A DNA stretch of 33,135 bases from Prevotella sp. UBA3837. Lineage in GTDB: Bacteria; Bacteroidota; Bacteroidia; Bacteroidales; Bacteroidaceae. The position numbers and the translations under genes are program-made. Below are positions 8,301-15,691 of the stretch, in pieces. How positions within the stretch are numbered: position 1 is the first letter of the stretch; each line of letters begins with the position of its first letter. The stretch covers positions 1-33,135 of the forward strand of contig DGHX01000056.1 of assembly GCA_002392835.1 (NCBI GenBank), written 5' to 3'. The notes under the pieces are model-generated. The model worked only from the letters and a program-made list of their open reading frames with translations. It ran no database searches and was not told the DNA's origin.

Positions 8301-8338
8301 AACTCCCTCTAACTCCCTTTAACTCCTTTAACTCCCCC
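8301..8338 (+). repeat. Tandem AACTCCCTTT-type repeat
   Basis: Four degenerate copies of AACTCCCTYT lie in the 123-bp gap between the M6 peptidase and the FMN-binding gene. They are the reverse complement of the unit at 241-261. Just upstream (8270-8300) is a GCTCG/GCTTGCG-rich stretch with short internal palindromes. Confidence 0.75.
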
Positions 8339-8352
8339 AAAAATCAAGCATT

Positions 8353-8748
8353 ATGAAGAGAATAGTGATAACGGCCTGCGCCTGCCTGATGATGGGCCTC
8401 GTGCTCATGGGCGCCGGCAAGAAAAGCAAGGTGATGACCAAGTCGAAGGGTGTCTACATCGTAGACACTACCACCCTGGGCAAGGACGTCATGGGCTACG
8501 AGAGCCCTACGCCCCTGAAGGTTTACATCAAGGACGGGAAGATTGAGAAGATAGAGTTCCTGCCTAACACCGAGACTCCGAAGTACTGGGCTGCTGCCTC
8601 GAAGCACCTGCAGAACAAGTGGGACGGCCTGACGGTGAAAGAGGCCAAGACCAAGCAGGTCGACGGCCGCACCGGTGCCACCTACTCCAGCGATGCCGTG
8701 AAGAAGAACGTGCAGCTGGCCTTGGAGTACTACGAGAAGAATAAGTAG
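8353..8748 (+). CDS. Exported FMN-binding domain protein
   Basis: A 131-residue protein with an N-terminal export segment (MKRIVITACACLMMGLVLMG) followed by an FMN_bind domain. The C-terminal DGRTGATYSSDAV carries the GATxS-type motif at which this family binds FMN covalently through a Thr or Ser phosphoester, so it is probably a small periplasmic or membrane-anchored flavoprotein in electron transfer. No lipobox is seen in the signal. No Rnf/Nqr genes or flavin transferase lie next to it. The start ATG sits in AAGCATTATGAAGA, a sequence also found at the trkA start. Confidence 0.88.
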   Translation: MKRIVITACACLMMGLVLMGAGKKSKVMTKSKGVYIVDTTTLGKDVMGYESPTPLKVYIKDGKIEKIEFLPNTETPKYWAAASKHLQNKWDGLTVKEAKTKQVDGRTGATYSSDAVKKNVQLALEYYEKNK

Positions 8749-8766
8749 ATTTGAGGTACGAAGATG

Positions 8767-8794
8767 CTGACCCCACCCCTGAGGGTGGGGTCAG
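8767..8794. terminator. 12-bp GC-rich hairpin between convergent genes
   Basis: A perfect 12-bp inverted repeat (CTGACCCCACCC / GGGTGGGGTCAG) with a four-base loop lies between the FMN-binding gene and the convergent gamma carbonic anhydrase gene. It has no T-run on either side. It resembles the outer ends of the larger inverted repeat at 16216-16324 and may be a shrunken copy serving as a terminator. Confidence 0.6.
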
Positions 8795-8842
8795 TAATAT
8801 CAGAAATGGGTATAAGAAATTGAACAACCTAATCTCAACCCC

Positions 8843-9343
8843 CTACTTTCTGTATTCCTTCGCATACTCCACGTAGTGGGCGGCGTTGTCGGTCTGCCCT
8901 GGGCGTGTGGGTTTGATGTACTTAGCCGGAACGCCTCCCCATATCTCGTGGGGAGGTATTTTTGTGTTCTGCAGCACCAGTGCACCGGCTGCCACGATGG
9001 CCCCCTCGCCCACCTCGCATCCGTCGAGGAGGGTGCTGCCCATGCCGATGAGTGCGCCGTCGTGTATGGTGCAGGCGTGCACCGTCACGTTGTGCCCTAT
9101 GGTCACGTCGCTGCCAATGTGTGTGGGGCCGGTGTCGTGCGTCACGTGCACGCACGAGCCGTCCTGAACGTTGGTGCGGTCGCCGATGGTGATGGGAGCC
9201 ACGTCGCCGCGCACCACGGCATTGAACCATACTGAGCACTCGTCGCCCAGCGTCACGTCGCCGACGAGCGTCGCGTTCTCACTGAAGTAGCAGTCGCGCC
9301 CCCACTTGGGGCTCATGCCCTTGTAACTCTTTATTAATGCCAT
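8843..9343 (-). CDS. Gamma-class carbonic anhydrase family protein
   Basis: A 166-residue left-handed beta-helix protein of the YrdA/PaaY-like gamma carbonic anhydrase family. The hexapeptide repeat is visible through the middle (ATLVGDVTLGDECSVW, then ITIGDRTNVQDGSCVHV, then THIGSDVTIGHNVTVHACTI). Candidate zinc histidines lie in CVHVTHD and GHNVTVHACTI. Many such proteins are predicted but unproven as carbonic anhydrases; acyltransferase-like roles are possible. The C-terminal VPAKYIKPTRPGQ is typical. A TACTTTTGC promoter lies 30 bases upstream of the ATG, and the gene appears monocistronic. Confidence 0.9.
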   Translation of the reverse strand: MALIKSYKGMSPKWGRDCYFSENATLVGDVTLGDECSVWFNAVVRGDVAPITIGDRTNVQDGSCVHVTHDTGPTHIGSDVTIGHNVTVHACTIHDGALIGMGSTLLDGCEVGEGAIVAAGALVLQNTKIPPHEIWGGVPAKYIKPTRPGQTDNAAHYVEYAKEYRK

Positions 9344-9372
9344 AATAAGTCGTTGGTTTTATTCTTGGGGCT

Positions 9373-9381
9373 GCAAAAGTA
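9373..9381 (-). promoter_or_regulatory. -7 promoter element (TACTTTTGC) of the gamma carbonic anhydrase gene
   Basis: A TAnnTTTG match with a leader of about 25 bases. A second leftward match (TACCTTTGC) lies farther upstream at 9508-9500 and could be an additional start. Confidence 0.6.
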
Positions 9382-9594
9382 GTGAAATAATCTCATTCCG
9401 CTGCCCTGTTTCGCATGGCGGGCTGCAAAATTTATGTTTTTTTATGGAAAAGATCGCTTAGATATATGGTGTGTCGTGTGCTGAATAAGGATTGTGCGCG
9501 CAAAGGTACGCATCTGTCTGGGGCTTTGCGGGCGTTTAACGCGGAATTAACTGTTTGTGCATGTTTTTAACATGGCGGGTGGGGGCGCGGCAGG

Positions 9595-9668
9595 CGGCGG
9601 TCCTTCACTTTGCTTATGCTGGCAGCAGTGCCCGCTGCGTCAGCGGCGGTCCTCCACTCTGCCTACGC
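9595..9668. repeat. Two imperfect 25-bp direct repeats
   Basis: Copies at 9595-9619 and 9644-9668 (CGGCGGTCCTYCACTYTGCYTAYGC) differ only by C/T changes. They sit in a gene-free stretch (9382-9680) in which I see nothing else beyond one leftward promoter-like element. Confidence 0.6.
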
Positions 9669-9805
9669 GCGCGCGGGATACGCGCGTGAGTGGTTTTTTG
9701 GTTGCACCGGGAGGGATTTGGTGAGTGGTGAAGGGTGAGGGGAGGATACCTGATGAGCTGCGGGGACGGGCGGAACGGCAAGACAAGTTGTTTTGCTGAA
9801 AAAGC

Positions 9806-9877
9806 GGGCCGCTTTTTTTCATGAGAGGGCCACTTTTTTTCATGAGAGGGCCGCTTTTTTTCATGAGAGGGCCGCGG
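9806..9877. repeat. 21-bp tandem repeat, three full copies plus a partial one
   Basis: The unit GGGCCGCTTTTTTTCATGAGA repeats at 9806, 9827 and 9848 with one base change, then begins again at 9869. There are no spacers, so it is not a CRISPR array. Confidence 0.9.
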
Positions 9878-9879
9878 AG

Positions 9880-9907
9880 AAAAATCCCAGGGCCTGGGAT
9901 TTTTTTT
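9880..9907. terminator. Bidirectional terminator-like hairpin
   Basis: Arms AAAAATCCCAGG (9880-9891) and CCTGGGATTTTT (9893-9904) flank one base and are followed by further Ts. Read leftwards it also ends in a T-run, so it could terminate the ECF-receptor operon about 180 bases after its last stop. Confidence 0.6.
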
Positions 9908-9918
9908 CGGGTGGGCTC

Positions 9919-10007
9919 GGTGCAACCAAAACAGCATTCCGGTGCAACCAAAACTGCATTCCAGTGCAACCAAAACTGTGCTCCGGTGCAACCAAAAATA
10001 TGGTGCC
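9919..10007. repeat. 22-bp tandem repeat GGTGCAACCAAAAC-type
   Basis: Four adjacent units start at 9919, 9941, 9963 and 9985, each beginning RGTGCAACCAAAA. A fifth copy of the core forms the inner end of the right inverted repeat (10031), and the inverted core forms the left end (9695-9708). Confidence 0.9.
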
Positions 10008-10052
10008 GTAACTTCTTGATATTCAGCTTCGGTGCAACCAAAAAATCACTCA

Positions 10053-10081
10053 CGCGCGTGCGTATATTATGCGCACGCGCG
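10053..10081. repeat. 10-bp CG-alternating hairpin
   Basis: CGCGCGTGCG (10053-10062) and CGCACGCGCG (10072-10081) form a perfect stem with a nine-base AT-rich loop. It lies five bases beyond the stop of the DUF4974 gene and may act as a transcript-end structure. The 16 bases at 10052-10067 recur exactly at 24118-24133 ahead of manA. Confidence 0.65.
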
Positions 10082-10086
10082 CGAGG

Positions 10087-10542
10087 CTATTGCCCCTGCT
10101 GGGAGATCTCCACGTCCAACACCTCCTCTATCATGGAGAGGATGTCCTCGAGCGACTGGCCGCTGAAGGTGCCCGTCAGGTGACGGGTGGTGTCGGTGGC
10201 TGCGAGGGTCACGCCGTAGTGGGCACCCAATTCGCGGAGCACCTGCGGCAGCGGGGCGTCGTTGAAGTGGAAGCTCGCCGTGGCCGCTGTCGTCATCGTG
10301 GTGTCTGCGGTGGGCTTTGTGCTGTCGGCACCGGGCGTCGATGCTGCGAAGGGCTTCAGCCACAGTACCGTGGCCAGCACCGTCAGGCACAGCAGCGATG
10401 CGGCGGCCGCCACCCAGCGTGGCAGGCTGCGGCGGCGGGGCTCGTGCCCTATCTTCTTCAGCGCCTCTTCAGGGGAGAAGCGCCCGGCCTCGTAGTGACG
10501 GACTACGAAGCGCAGTTCTTGGTCTTTAGTCTCTTTCATCAT
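10087..10542 (-). CDS. Short single-pass DUF4974 protein, probable anti-sigma factor
   Basis: A 151-residue protein with three parts: a charged cytoplasmic segment of about 42 residues (with EEALKKIGHEP), one membrane helix near residues 43-62 (WVAAAASLLCLTVLATVLWL), and a periplasmic C-terminal domain from about residue 90 (FHFNDAPLPQVLRELGAHYG ... LTGTFSGQSLEDILSMI) matching DUF4974, the STN-like end of Bacteroidota FecR anti-sigma proteins. The usual FecR core between helix and DUF4974 is missing; typical relatives have over 300 residues. As last gene of an ECF sigma/receptor operon it is the obvious candidate for the anti-sigma. The start is ATG at 10542 or 10539, about ten bases after the previous stop. 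Confidence 0.75.
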   Translation of the reverse strand: MMKETKDQELRFVVRHYEAGRFSPEEALKKIGHEPRRRSLPRWVAAAASLLCLTVLATVLWLKPFAASTPGADSTKPTADTTMTTAATASFHFNDAPLPQVLRELGAHYGVTLAATDTTRHLTGTFSGQSLEDILSMIEEVLDVEISQQGQ

Positions 10543-10551
10543 GGTAACAGG

Positions 10552-11580
10552 TCAGTTGGTAGGTTCTTGTCGGAAGTCTGCTATGAAGTGGTCGGGGGCG
10601 GCGAACGTGGGTTCGTCGACGGTGCGCCCGTCCTGGTAGATGCGCCAGTACCTGAGTGAGCCCCGCCCAAACCAGTCGGAGGCCTCGATGTGGAAGCTGT
10701 GCTCGCCGTCGTCGCCGAAGAGGGTGGGGCTGCTCACAACGAAGTCGTAGTAGAACTGCTCCATGTGGTATCCCTCTGTCTCGTTCTGATCGTAGATGTA
10801 GGGCAGCGGCAGGCTGATGGTGAGCGCCAGAAAGGCGTCTTCGCGCTGCTGCCCGTTGTCCGTCGTTGTCTGTTCGGTGCGCAGGGCTGCTGTCACCGTC
10901 TCTCGCGGCTTGGCTATGGTGCGTCCGGAGTAGAGCAGGCGGAAACTCAGCAGGTCGTTCTGCCACTCGCCGTTGTCGTTGCGGCTCAGCGGCAGACGGG
11001 CCAGCGAGTCGCTGACGGCAGGCAGGCGCATCTCCACCGTCAGCCGTCCCCGCTCCACGCGCAGGTTGGGGTATCCGCTCTCCATGATGATGCGCAGCGT
11101 GTCGCCCTGCATGGCATAGCCGCAGAGGGTGGTACGCTCGGGTGTGTAGCTGACGCTGACGTCCTGCCGTCGGTCGCCGGTGGGCTGTCGGCGGTAGTCG
11201 TAGTCGAAGGTGCGGCGCAGCAGGATGGCGTTGCAGTTGCCGATGGCGATAGCCGTCAGCGGGTCAATGGTGTACACGTATTCGCGGTCATCGGCGTCGT
11301 GGTACGGCTCGGCGGGCTGGAAGGCGAGCAGCGTGCCCGTGCCGCCCCAGGGCAGCGGCTGGCCGTCGAGCAGGTTGTAGCCCAAGGGCTGTCCGGTGGC
11401 CACGGCCACGATGTTCACCGCCGGGGCGTCGGCCAGCAGGTCGCGGCCGTCGGTGTCTTCAACGTGCATGTACACGGTGGGGTTATTGGTGGTGGTGCTG
11501 ATGTGGCCGATGATGGTCTCATCGTCGTTGCTGCATGCCGCCACGGCCATGCAGGCGAGGGCTGTAAGGAGTCGTTTCAT
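10552..11580 (-). CDS. Outer-membrane lipoprotein of the receptor operon, family not recognised
   Basis: A 342-residue protein with a lipoprotein signal, MKRLLTALACMAVAACSNDDE, lipobox VAAC, Cys at residue 16. The rest is rich in beta-strand-like alternation and Tyr/Asp, with no motif I recognise. The start at 11580 is preferred over an upstream in-frame ATG at 11622 because it begins the signal peptide. Its ATG overlaps the stop of the DUF4249 gene (ATGA), so translation is coupled. By context it is a surface or periplasmic-side partner of the receptor, perhaps in ligand capture; that is inference. Confidence 0.75.
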   Translation of the reverse strand: MKRLLTALACMAVAACSNDDETIIGHISTTTNNPTVYMHVEDTDGRDLLADAPAVNIVAVATGQPLGYNLLDGQPLPWGGTGTLLAFQPAEPYHDADDREYVYTIDPLTAIAIGNCNAILLRRTFDYDYRRQPTGDRRQDVSVSYTPERTTLCGYAMQGDTLRIIMESGYPNLRVERGRLTVEMRLPAVSDSLARLPLSRNDNGEWQNDLLSFRLLYSGRTIAKPRETVTAALRTEQTTTDNGQQREDAFLALTISLPLPYIYDQNETEGYHMEQFYYDFVVSSPTLFGDDGEHSFHIEASDWFGRGSLRYWRIYQDGRTVDEPTFAAPDHFIADFRQEPTN

Positions 11581-12566
11581 TGTTCGGGGTCGTTGTTGTT
11601 GTCGTCGTATGCACTCATCCATTCGCTGTGTGCAGCCCAGTAGGCTCCCACCAGGCCCAGGCCGCCGCTGACGTTGCAGTAGACAGGCGTGAGCTGTGCG
11701 AAGCCGCCCTGAGCCAGCTCGTTGTTCTCGATGTCGTTGATGGACTTCAGGTACAGGTAGTAGTCGGGCGTGAGCCTGTAGAGCACCACCTGCAGCCGCG
11801 GGTTGTCCCTGTGTTGTGGCAGCTGGCTGGTGGCGATGTTCAGGTGCAGCGTGTATTGCCGGCCGTTGATGTCCTTGTCGGTGAAGAAATAGATGTCCTG
11901 GTAGAAGTTGTTCTCAAATCCGAAGTCCTCGTCGATGGCGCTGAGCCTGTTCAGCAGCGGCTCGTCGCCCACGGCTATCGTCGCCCAGCGGCTGGTGGGG
12001 ACCGTGGTCTCATCGCTGCTGATGCCTACGCGCACGGCGTAGTAGTCGGTGCTTTCGGCAGGGTCGGTGAAGGTGGCGGCTATCTGGCAGAACTGGCGTG
12101 TGTCGCCCCATGAGTTGTCGTACTCGGTGATGGTGCGCACCTGCCGCAGTTCCACGGCAGTGCCCTGTGGCAAGGTGGTAGCGGCCTCGGCGCGCCCGTA
12201 GCCATCGTGCTCGGCCAGCAGGGTGACGCGGTCGCCCGCCTGGTGTCCGCCGGTGACGAAGCAGGTGCCGTCGGCCAGCTGGTGCACCGGCCGCGGCAGC
12301 CCGTTGACGCTGTAGCTGACGCGGGCGTCGCGCAGCAGGTTGGCCTTGCGCGTGTCGGTGGCCTTGCTCACGCCCACGCTGTTGCTCACGCTGATGTAGG
12401 TGGTGTCGGCCTGCGAGGGGAAGCAGTAGACGACCAGCCGCGAGGTGTTGTGCAGCGCGTCGAGGTCGAAGTGGTCGGTACAGGCAGTAAGCCCCGTAGC
12501 TGCCCCTATTGCGCAGCATACAGAACTGGCAATGGCAAACTGTCGGATCATTTTTTTCTTCTTCAT
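11577..12566 (-). CDS. DUF4249 family lipoprotein
   Basis: A 329-residue protein with a lipoprotein signal ending TGLTAC (Cys29), then an Ig-like N-terminal half (LVVYCFPSQADTTYISVSNS) and the C-terminal family signature YCNVSGGLGLVGAYWA. DUF4249 proteins in Bacteroidota are encoded next to TonB-dependent receptors with a carboxypeptidase-like N-terminal domain, as here, and are thought to be extracellular partners of the transporter. The ligand is unknown. It is separated from the receptor gene by 368 bp that hold a repeat element and overlaps the next lipoprotein gene by four bases. An alternative start is the second Met at residue 6. Confidence 0.85.
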   Translation of the reverse strand: MKKKKMIRQFAIASSVCCAIGAATGLTACTDHFDLDALHNTSRLVVYCFPSQADTTYISVSNSVGVSKATDTRKANLLRDARVSYSVNGLPRPVHQLADGTCFVTGGHQAGDRVTLLAEHDGYGRAEAATTLPQGTAVELRQVRTITEYDNSWGDTRQFCQIAATFTDPAESTDYYAVRVGISSDETTVPTSRWATIAVGDEPLLNRLSAIDEDFGFENNFYQDIYFFTDKDINGRQYTLHLNIATSQLPQHRDNPRLQVVLYRLTPDYYLYLKSINDIENNELAQGGFAQLTPVYCNVSGGLGLVGAYWAAHSEWMSAYDDNNNDPEQ

Positions 12567-12609
12567 ATTACTATCAACAAATTACAAACTGTTTTTTCCC
12601 CCCTTTATT

Positions 12610-12880
12610 ACAACCACAGATTACGCAGATTACACGGATTTGGCTACGCCAGTTTTTAATTGCGCAGATTTCTATAGGATTACACAGATTACAGCGCGTG
12701 GTAATCTGTGAAATCATTTTTAAATCGCTGCGAAGAGCTGGACTCGCTACGCGATTGCCACCGAAAGGCAACGGGCTCTTGCTATGGCAAGCGAACAAGT
12801 TCGAGCGCGCGACCGCAGGTCGGGAACAGGGGCGTAAGAATCGTTTATTCATCTGTGACATCTGTGTAATCTGTGGTTGT
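12610..12880. repeat. CACAGATTAC-type inverted-repeat element inside the receptor operon
   Basis: Arms at 12610-12630 and 12860-12880 (ACAACCACAGATTACRCAGAT) match at 20 of 21 positions in inverted orientation. Further degenerate GATTACACAGATT units lie inside the left part, and the middle (12720-12840) is GC-richer with no gene. It fills almost the whole 368-bp gap between receptor and DUF4249 genes. A relative of its right end occurs at 24066-24093. Confidence 0.7.
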
Positions 12881-12934
12881 TATAAAAGAGTGGGAAACTT
12901 TCATTACAAATATCTCTCATCTCTCAATTCTCAA

Positions 12935-15640
12935 CTAAAACTTGATGGTATAGCTGAACGAGGGAATGATGGGAATGTAGCCTCGCGTCTTCACGCGGAA
13001 AGGCTGGTGCCCGGCCAGGTCGACCTTGTTGCTCTCCAGTGGGGTGAACTCAATGTCGTTCCACAGCGTGTTCAGGTGGCAGTAGGCGTTGTAGATGGAT
13101 AGGTTCCAGATGCGCTCGTGGCCGTGCTTCGTGGTGTGGTGGAAGTTGAAGCCCAGGTCCAGTCGGTGGTAGGCCGGCAGGGTGATGTTGTTGGGCTGCT
13201 CGTAGATGAATCTCGCCTCTGGCGTCTCCTCGGCATAGCGGTAGGGGTCGTAGTAGGGTGCTGCCGGTGCGGGCTGTCCGTCGGGCAGGTTGGGCATCAG
13301 CACATACTGCGTGGGGAAGGTCATGCGGTTGCCGGTGTGGTAGGTCCAGGCGGCATACATCTGCGTCTTCTTGCTGATGTCCCAGCGCAGGGTGGCGTTC
13401 AGCTTGTGGCGGTTGTCGAACTTGTCGTAGTACCAGTCGTTGTAGAACTCGTCGAAGCGTCGCTCGTTCCACGACAGGGTGTAGGCCAGGTCGGCCTGCA
13501 GTCGCTGTGAGCGGTACTGTGCGTCGAGCTCCAGTCCGTAGAAGCGTCCTCGGCCCTCCATCACCTCTGCGTCCCATTTCTCGGCCGGCGGCTCCAGCCC
13601 TGCCCAGCTCGAGTACTGCAGCAGGTGCTGCGTCAGCTTGTAGTAGCCCTCGGCCATGAGCGTCCATCGGCGCGAAGGCTGCCAGTAGAGTCCGGCGGCC
13701 ACCTGGTGGGCGTGCATGGGCTGCAGCCGCTCGGTGGTGGGCACCCAGTAGTCGGTGGGCAGCTCAAGGAAGGCGTTGGTGATCTTGTGCACATACTGTG
13801 TCATCAGCGTGTAGCTGGCCTTGGCCGAGAGGGTGGGGGTGAGCTGCAGCTTCACGGCCAGGCGGGGGTCGATGCTGGCGAAGAGCTTGCCGCTGACGGC
13901 GAAGAGCGAGGCGTGCAGGCCTCCGTTCAGGCTCCAGCGGTCGTTCAGCGTCAGCAGGTCCTCGCCGTAGAAGGTCAGCTCGTGGGCCTGGCTGCGGTTG
14001 CGGCTGTCGGTGCGCAGCGTGTCGGTCTCGTCAAGGCTGCTCCAGTAGCTCAGCTGGCTGCTGGTCTGCGGGCGGAAGAGGTGGAAGATGTAGTCGTGGC
14101 CGAAGCGGATGTGGTGGCGGGGCGACGGGCGGTAGTCGAACTGCGTGCGGTAGCCCAGGTCGTTGACGGTGGAGCGGTAGTGGTGGCTGGTGTAGGTGGC
14201 GCTCTCGGCCCGTCCGGCTGAGTTGTGCGTGCGGTAGTCCTCGTAGCTGCGCAGCGAGGTGCGGTTGCGGGTGAAGACGGCGGTGAAGTTGGCCTGCAGG
14301 CGCGGCGACAGCAGGTAGCGCCAGTCGAGGGCGGCGTTGAGGTTGCCCCAGCGGAACTTGTTGTCGATGATGTCGCGGTAGCGCTCCTGGCCGTCGATGT
14401 CGTCGCGCCAGTCGTCTTTTGTCGTCAGCCCGTCGTGGCCGGAGTAGAGGCTCAGGCTGAGCACCGAGCGCTGGCTGACCTGGTGCGTCAGCTTGGCGTT
14501 TAGGTCGTGGAAGGCGTAGTTCAGCGTGAGGTCCTCCTCGTCGCTGGCGCTGTTGGCAATGGCGAAGATGGGCCTGGTCAGCAGGTCGAGCCATGAGCGG
14601 CGCATACCGATGTTGAACGATGTCTTGCTGCCTATCGGCCCGTCCATCTGCACCGAGGCATCGAGCAGCCCTATGCGGTAGGAGCCATGCAGCCGCTCGT
14701 GGTTGCCGTCGTTGGTGCGCACGTCGACCACGCTCGACAGGCGGCCGCCGTAGCGGGCCGGGAAGCCGCTCTTGTAGAAGTCTACATGCTTCACCACGTC
14801 GGCATTGAACGAGGAGAAGAGGCCCAGCGAGTGGTTGACGTTGTAGAGCGGCGTGCCGTCGAGCAGGAAGAGGTTCTCGTCGTTGTTGCCGCCGTGCACG
14901 TAGAGCCCGCTGGCCAGCTCGATGCCCTCCTGCACGCCGCTCATGCGCTGCAGCGTCTTCACCACGTCGGGCGAGGAGAAGAGGGCGAACTCCGTCTTGA
15001 TGTCGGCCTGCGAGAGCGACCGCTTGCCCATCTGCGTGCCCGTGACGGGCGAGTTGAGGTCGGCTGTGACCACCACCTCCTGCAGCTGCTGGCTGGGCAG
15101 CAGGCTGACGTCGCAGCGCTGGTGGTTGCTGAGGGTCACGCTGAGCAGGTGCTGGTGGCAGCCCACGTAGGTGAAACGCAGCTGGTGGGGACCCTCGGGC
15201 AGCGTCAGCGAGTAGTAGCCGTAGGCGTTGGTCATCGTGCCCTGGTGGGTGGTGAGGTCGTAGACGGTGGCGTTGATGAGCAGCTCGCCATGGCTGTCGC
15301 GCACCTGTCCGCTCACGGTGAAGTGGCGCTCGGAGGCTGCCGGCTGCGGGTTGATCTTCAGCAGGATGTGGCTGCCCTGTATGCGGTAGCCGATGCCGGT
15401 GTGGGCGAAGAGCTGCTCCATGGCCTGCTCGAGGGGCAGACCGTCCAGCGGGCGGCCTGAGTAGGTGACGTCGAGCGGCAGCGTAGAGTCGTAGACGAAG
15501 CTCACCTGCCGTTCAGCCTGCAGCTGGTCCATCTGCTGGCGTACGGTAGTCTGTGCGTCGGCGGCTGACAGCTGGCCGATGGTGAGGGCCAGCAGGAGCA
15601 GGGGACGCTTCAGTGTTGCTATGCGTAATAACTGTTTCAT
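12935..15640 (-). CDS. TonB-dependent outer-membrane receptor with STN signalling domain
   Basis: A 901-residue protein. The signal peptide ends near SAADAQ (about residue 30). An STN domain follows at about 30-95 (VSFVYDSTLPLDVTYSGRPL ... YRIQGSHILLKI), then a CarboxypepD_reg-like domain (VSGQVRDSHGELLINATVYD ... GYYSLTLPEGPHQL), a plug (from about 185, VVKTLQRMSGVQEG ... DGTPLYNVNHSLGLFSSF) and a 22-strand-type barrel ending in the aromatic SFSYTIKF. It takes up an unknown ligand using TonB energy. The STN domain indicates transenvelope signalling to an anti-sigma, matching the ECF gene 51 bp upstream and the DUF4974 gene downstream. The start at 15640 begins the signal peptide; an in-frame ATG at 15688 would overlap the sigma gene frame. 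Confidence 0.92.
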   Translation of the reverse strand: MKQLLRIATLKRPLLLLALTIGQLSAADAQTTVRQQMDQLQAERQVSFVYDSTLPLDVTYSGRPLDGLPLEQAMEQLFAHTGIGYRIQGSHILLKINPQPAASERHFTVSGQVRDSHGELLINATVYDLTTHQGTMTNAYGYYSLTLPEGPHQLRFTYVGCHQHLLSVTLSNHQRCDVSLLPSQQLQEVVVTADLNSPVTGTQMGKRSLSQADIKTEFALFSSPDVVKTLQRMSGVQEGIELASGLYVHGGNNDENLFLLDGTPLYNVNHSLGLFSSFNADVVKHVDFYKSGFPARYGGRLSSVVDVRTNDGNHERLHGSYRIGLLDASVQMDGPIGSKTSFNIGMRRSWLDLLTRPIFAIANSASDEEDLTLNYAFHDLNAKLTHQVSQRSVLSLSLYSGHDGLTTKDDWRDDIDGQERYRDIIDNKFRWGNLNAALDWRYLLSPRLQANFTAVFTRNRTSLRSYEDYRTHNSAGRAESATYTSHHYRSTVNDLGYRTQFDYRPSPRHHIRFGHDYIFHLFRPQTSSQLSYWSSLDETDTLRTDSRNRSQAHELTFYGEDLLTLNDRWSLNGGLHASLFAVSGKLFASIDPRLAVKLQLTPTLSAKASYTLMTQYVHKITNAFLELPTDYWVPTTERLQPMHAHQVAAGLYWQPSRRWTLMAEGYYKLTQHLLQYSSWAGLEPPAEKWDAEVMEGRGRFYGLELDAQYRSQRLQADLAYTLSWNERRFDEFYNDWYYDKFDNRHKLNATLRWDISKKTQMYAAWTYHTGNRMTFPTQYVLMPNLPDGQPAPAAPYYDPYRYAEETPEARFIYEQPNNITLPAYHRLDLGFNFHHTTKHGHERIWNLSIYNAYCHLNTLWNDIEFTPLESNKVDLAGHQPFRVKTRGYIPIIPSFSYTIKF

Positions 15641-15691
15641 TGGGTTGCTTTTTCTTGCTATAGACGCAGAAAAGCGAAATACCCCCACTGG

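Larger units (their letters stand above)
9681..10058. mobile_element. MITE-like element with 28-bp inverted ends, no coding capacity
   Basis: The ends 9681-9708 and 10031-10058 are inverted repeats with one mismatch in 28 (beginning CGCGCGTGAGTG and ending GGTTGCACC). Between them are two tandem arrays and a terminator-like hairpin, but no convincing gene. GC-rich alternating CG sequence continues outside both ends. This is the layout of a non-autonomous inverted-repeat element, but no target duplication is obvious, so a locally grown repeat cluster is an alternative. Confidence 0.5.

Noticed and set aside
9806..10007. Possible CRISPR array
   Set aside because: Repeat units of 21 and 22 bp abut one another with no unique spacers, and no cas genes are present.
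9614..10053. Two overlapping minus-strand frames of 125 and 137 codons
   Set aside because: They are made of the 21- and 22-bp tandem arrays, giving repeated HEKKRPS-like or LVAPE-like peptides. Neither has a promoter, and unit lengths that are not all multiples of three shift the peptide.
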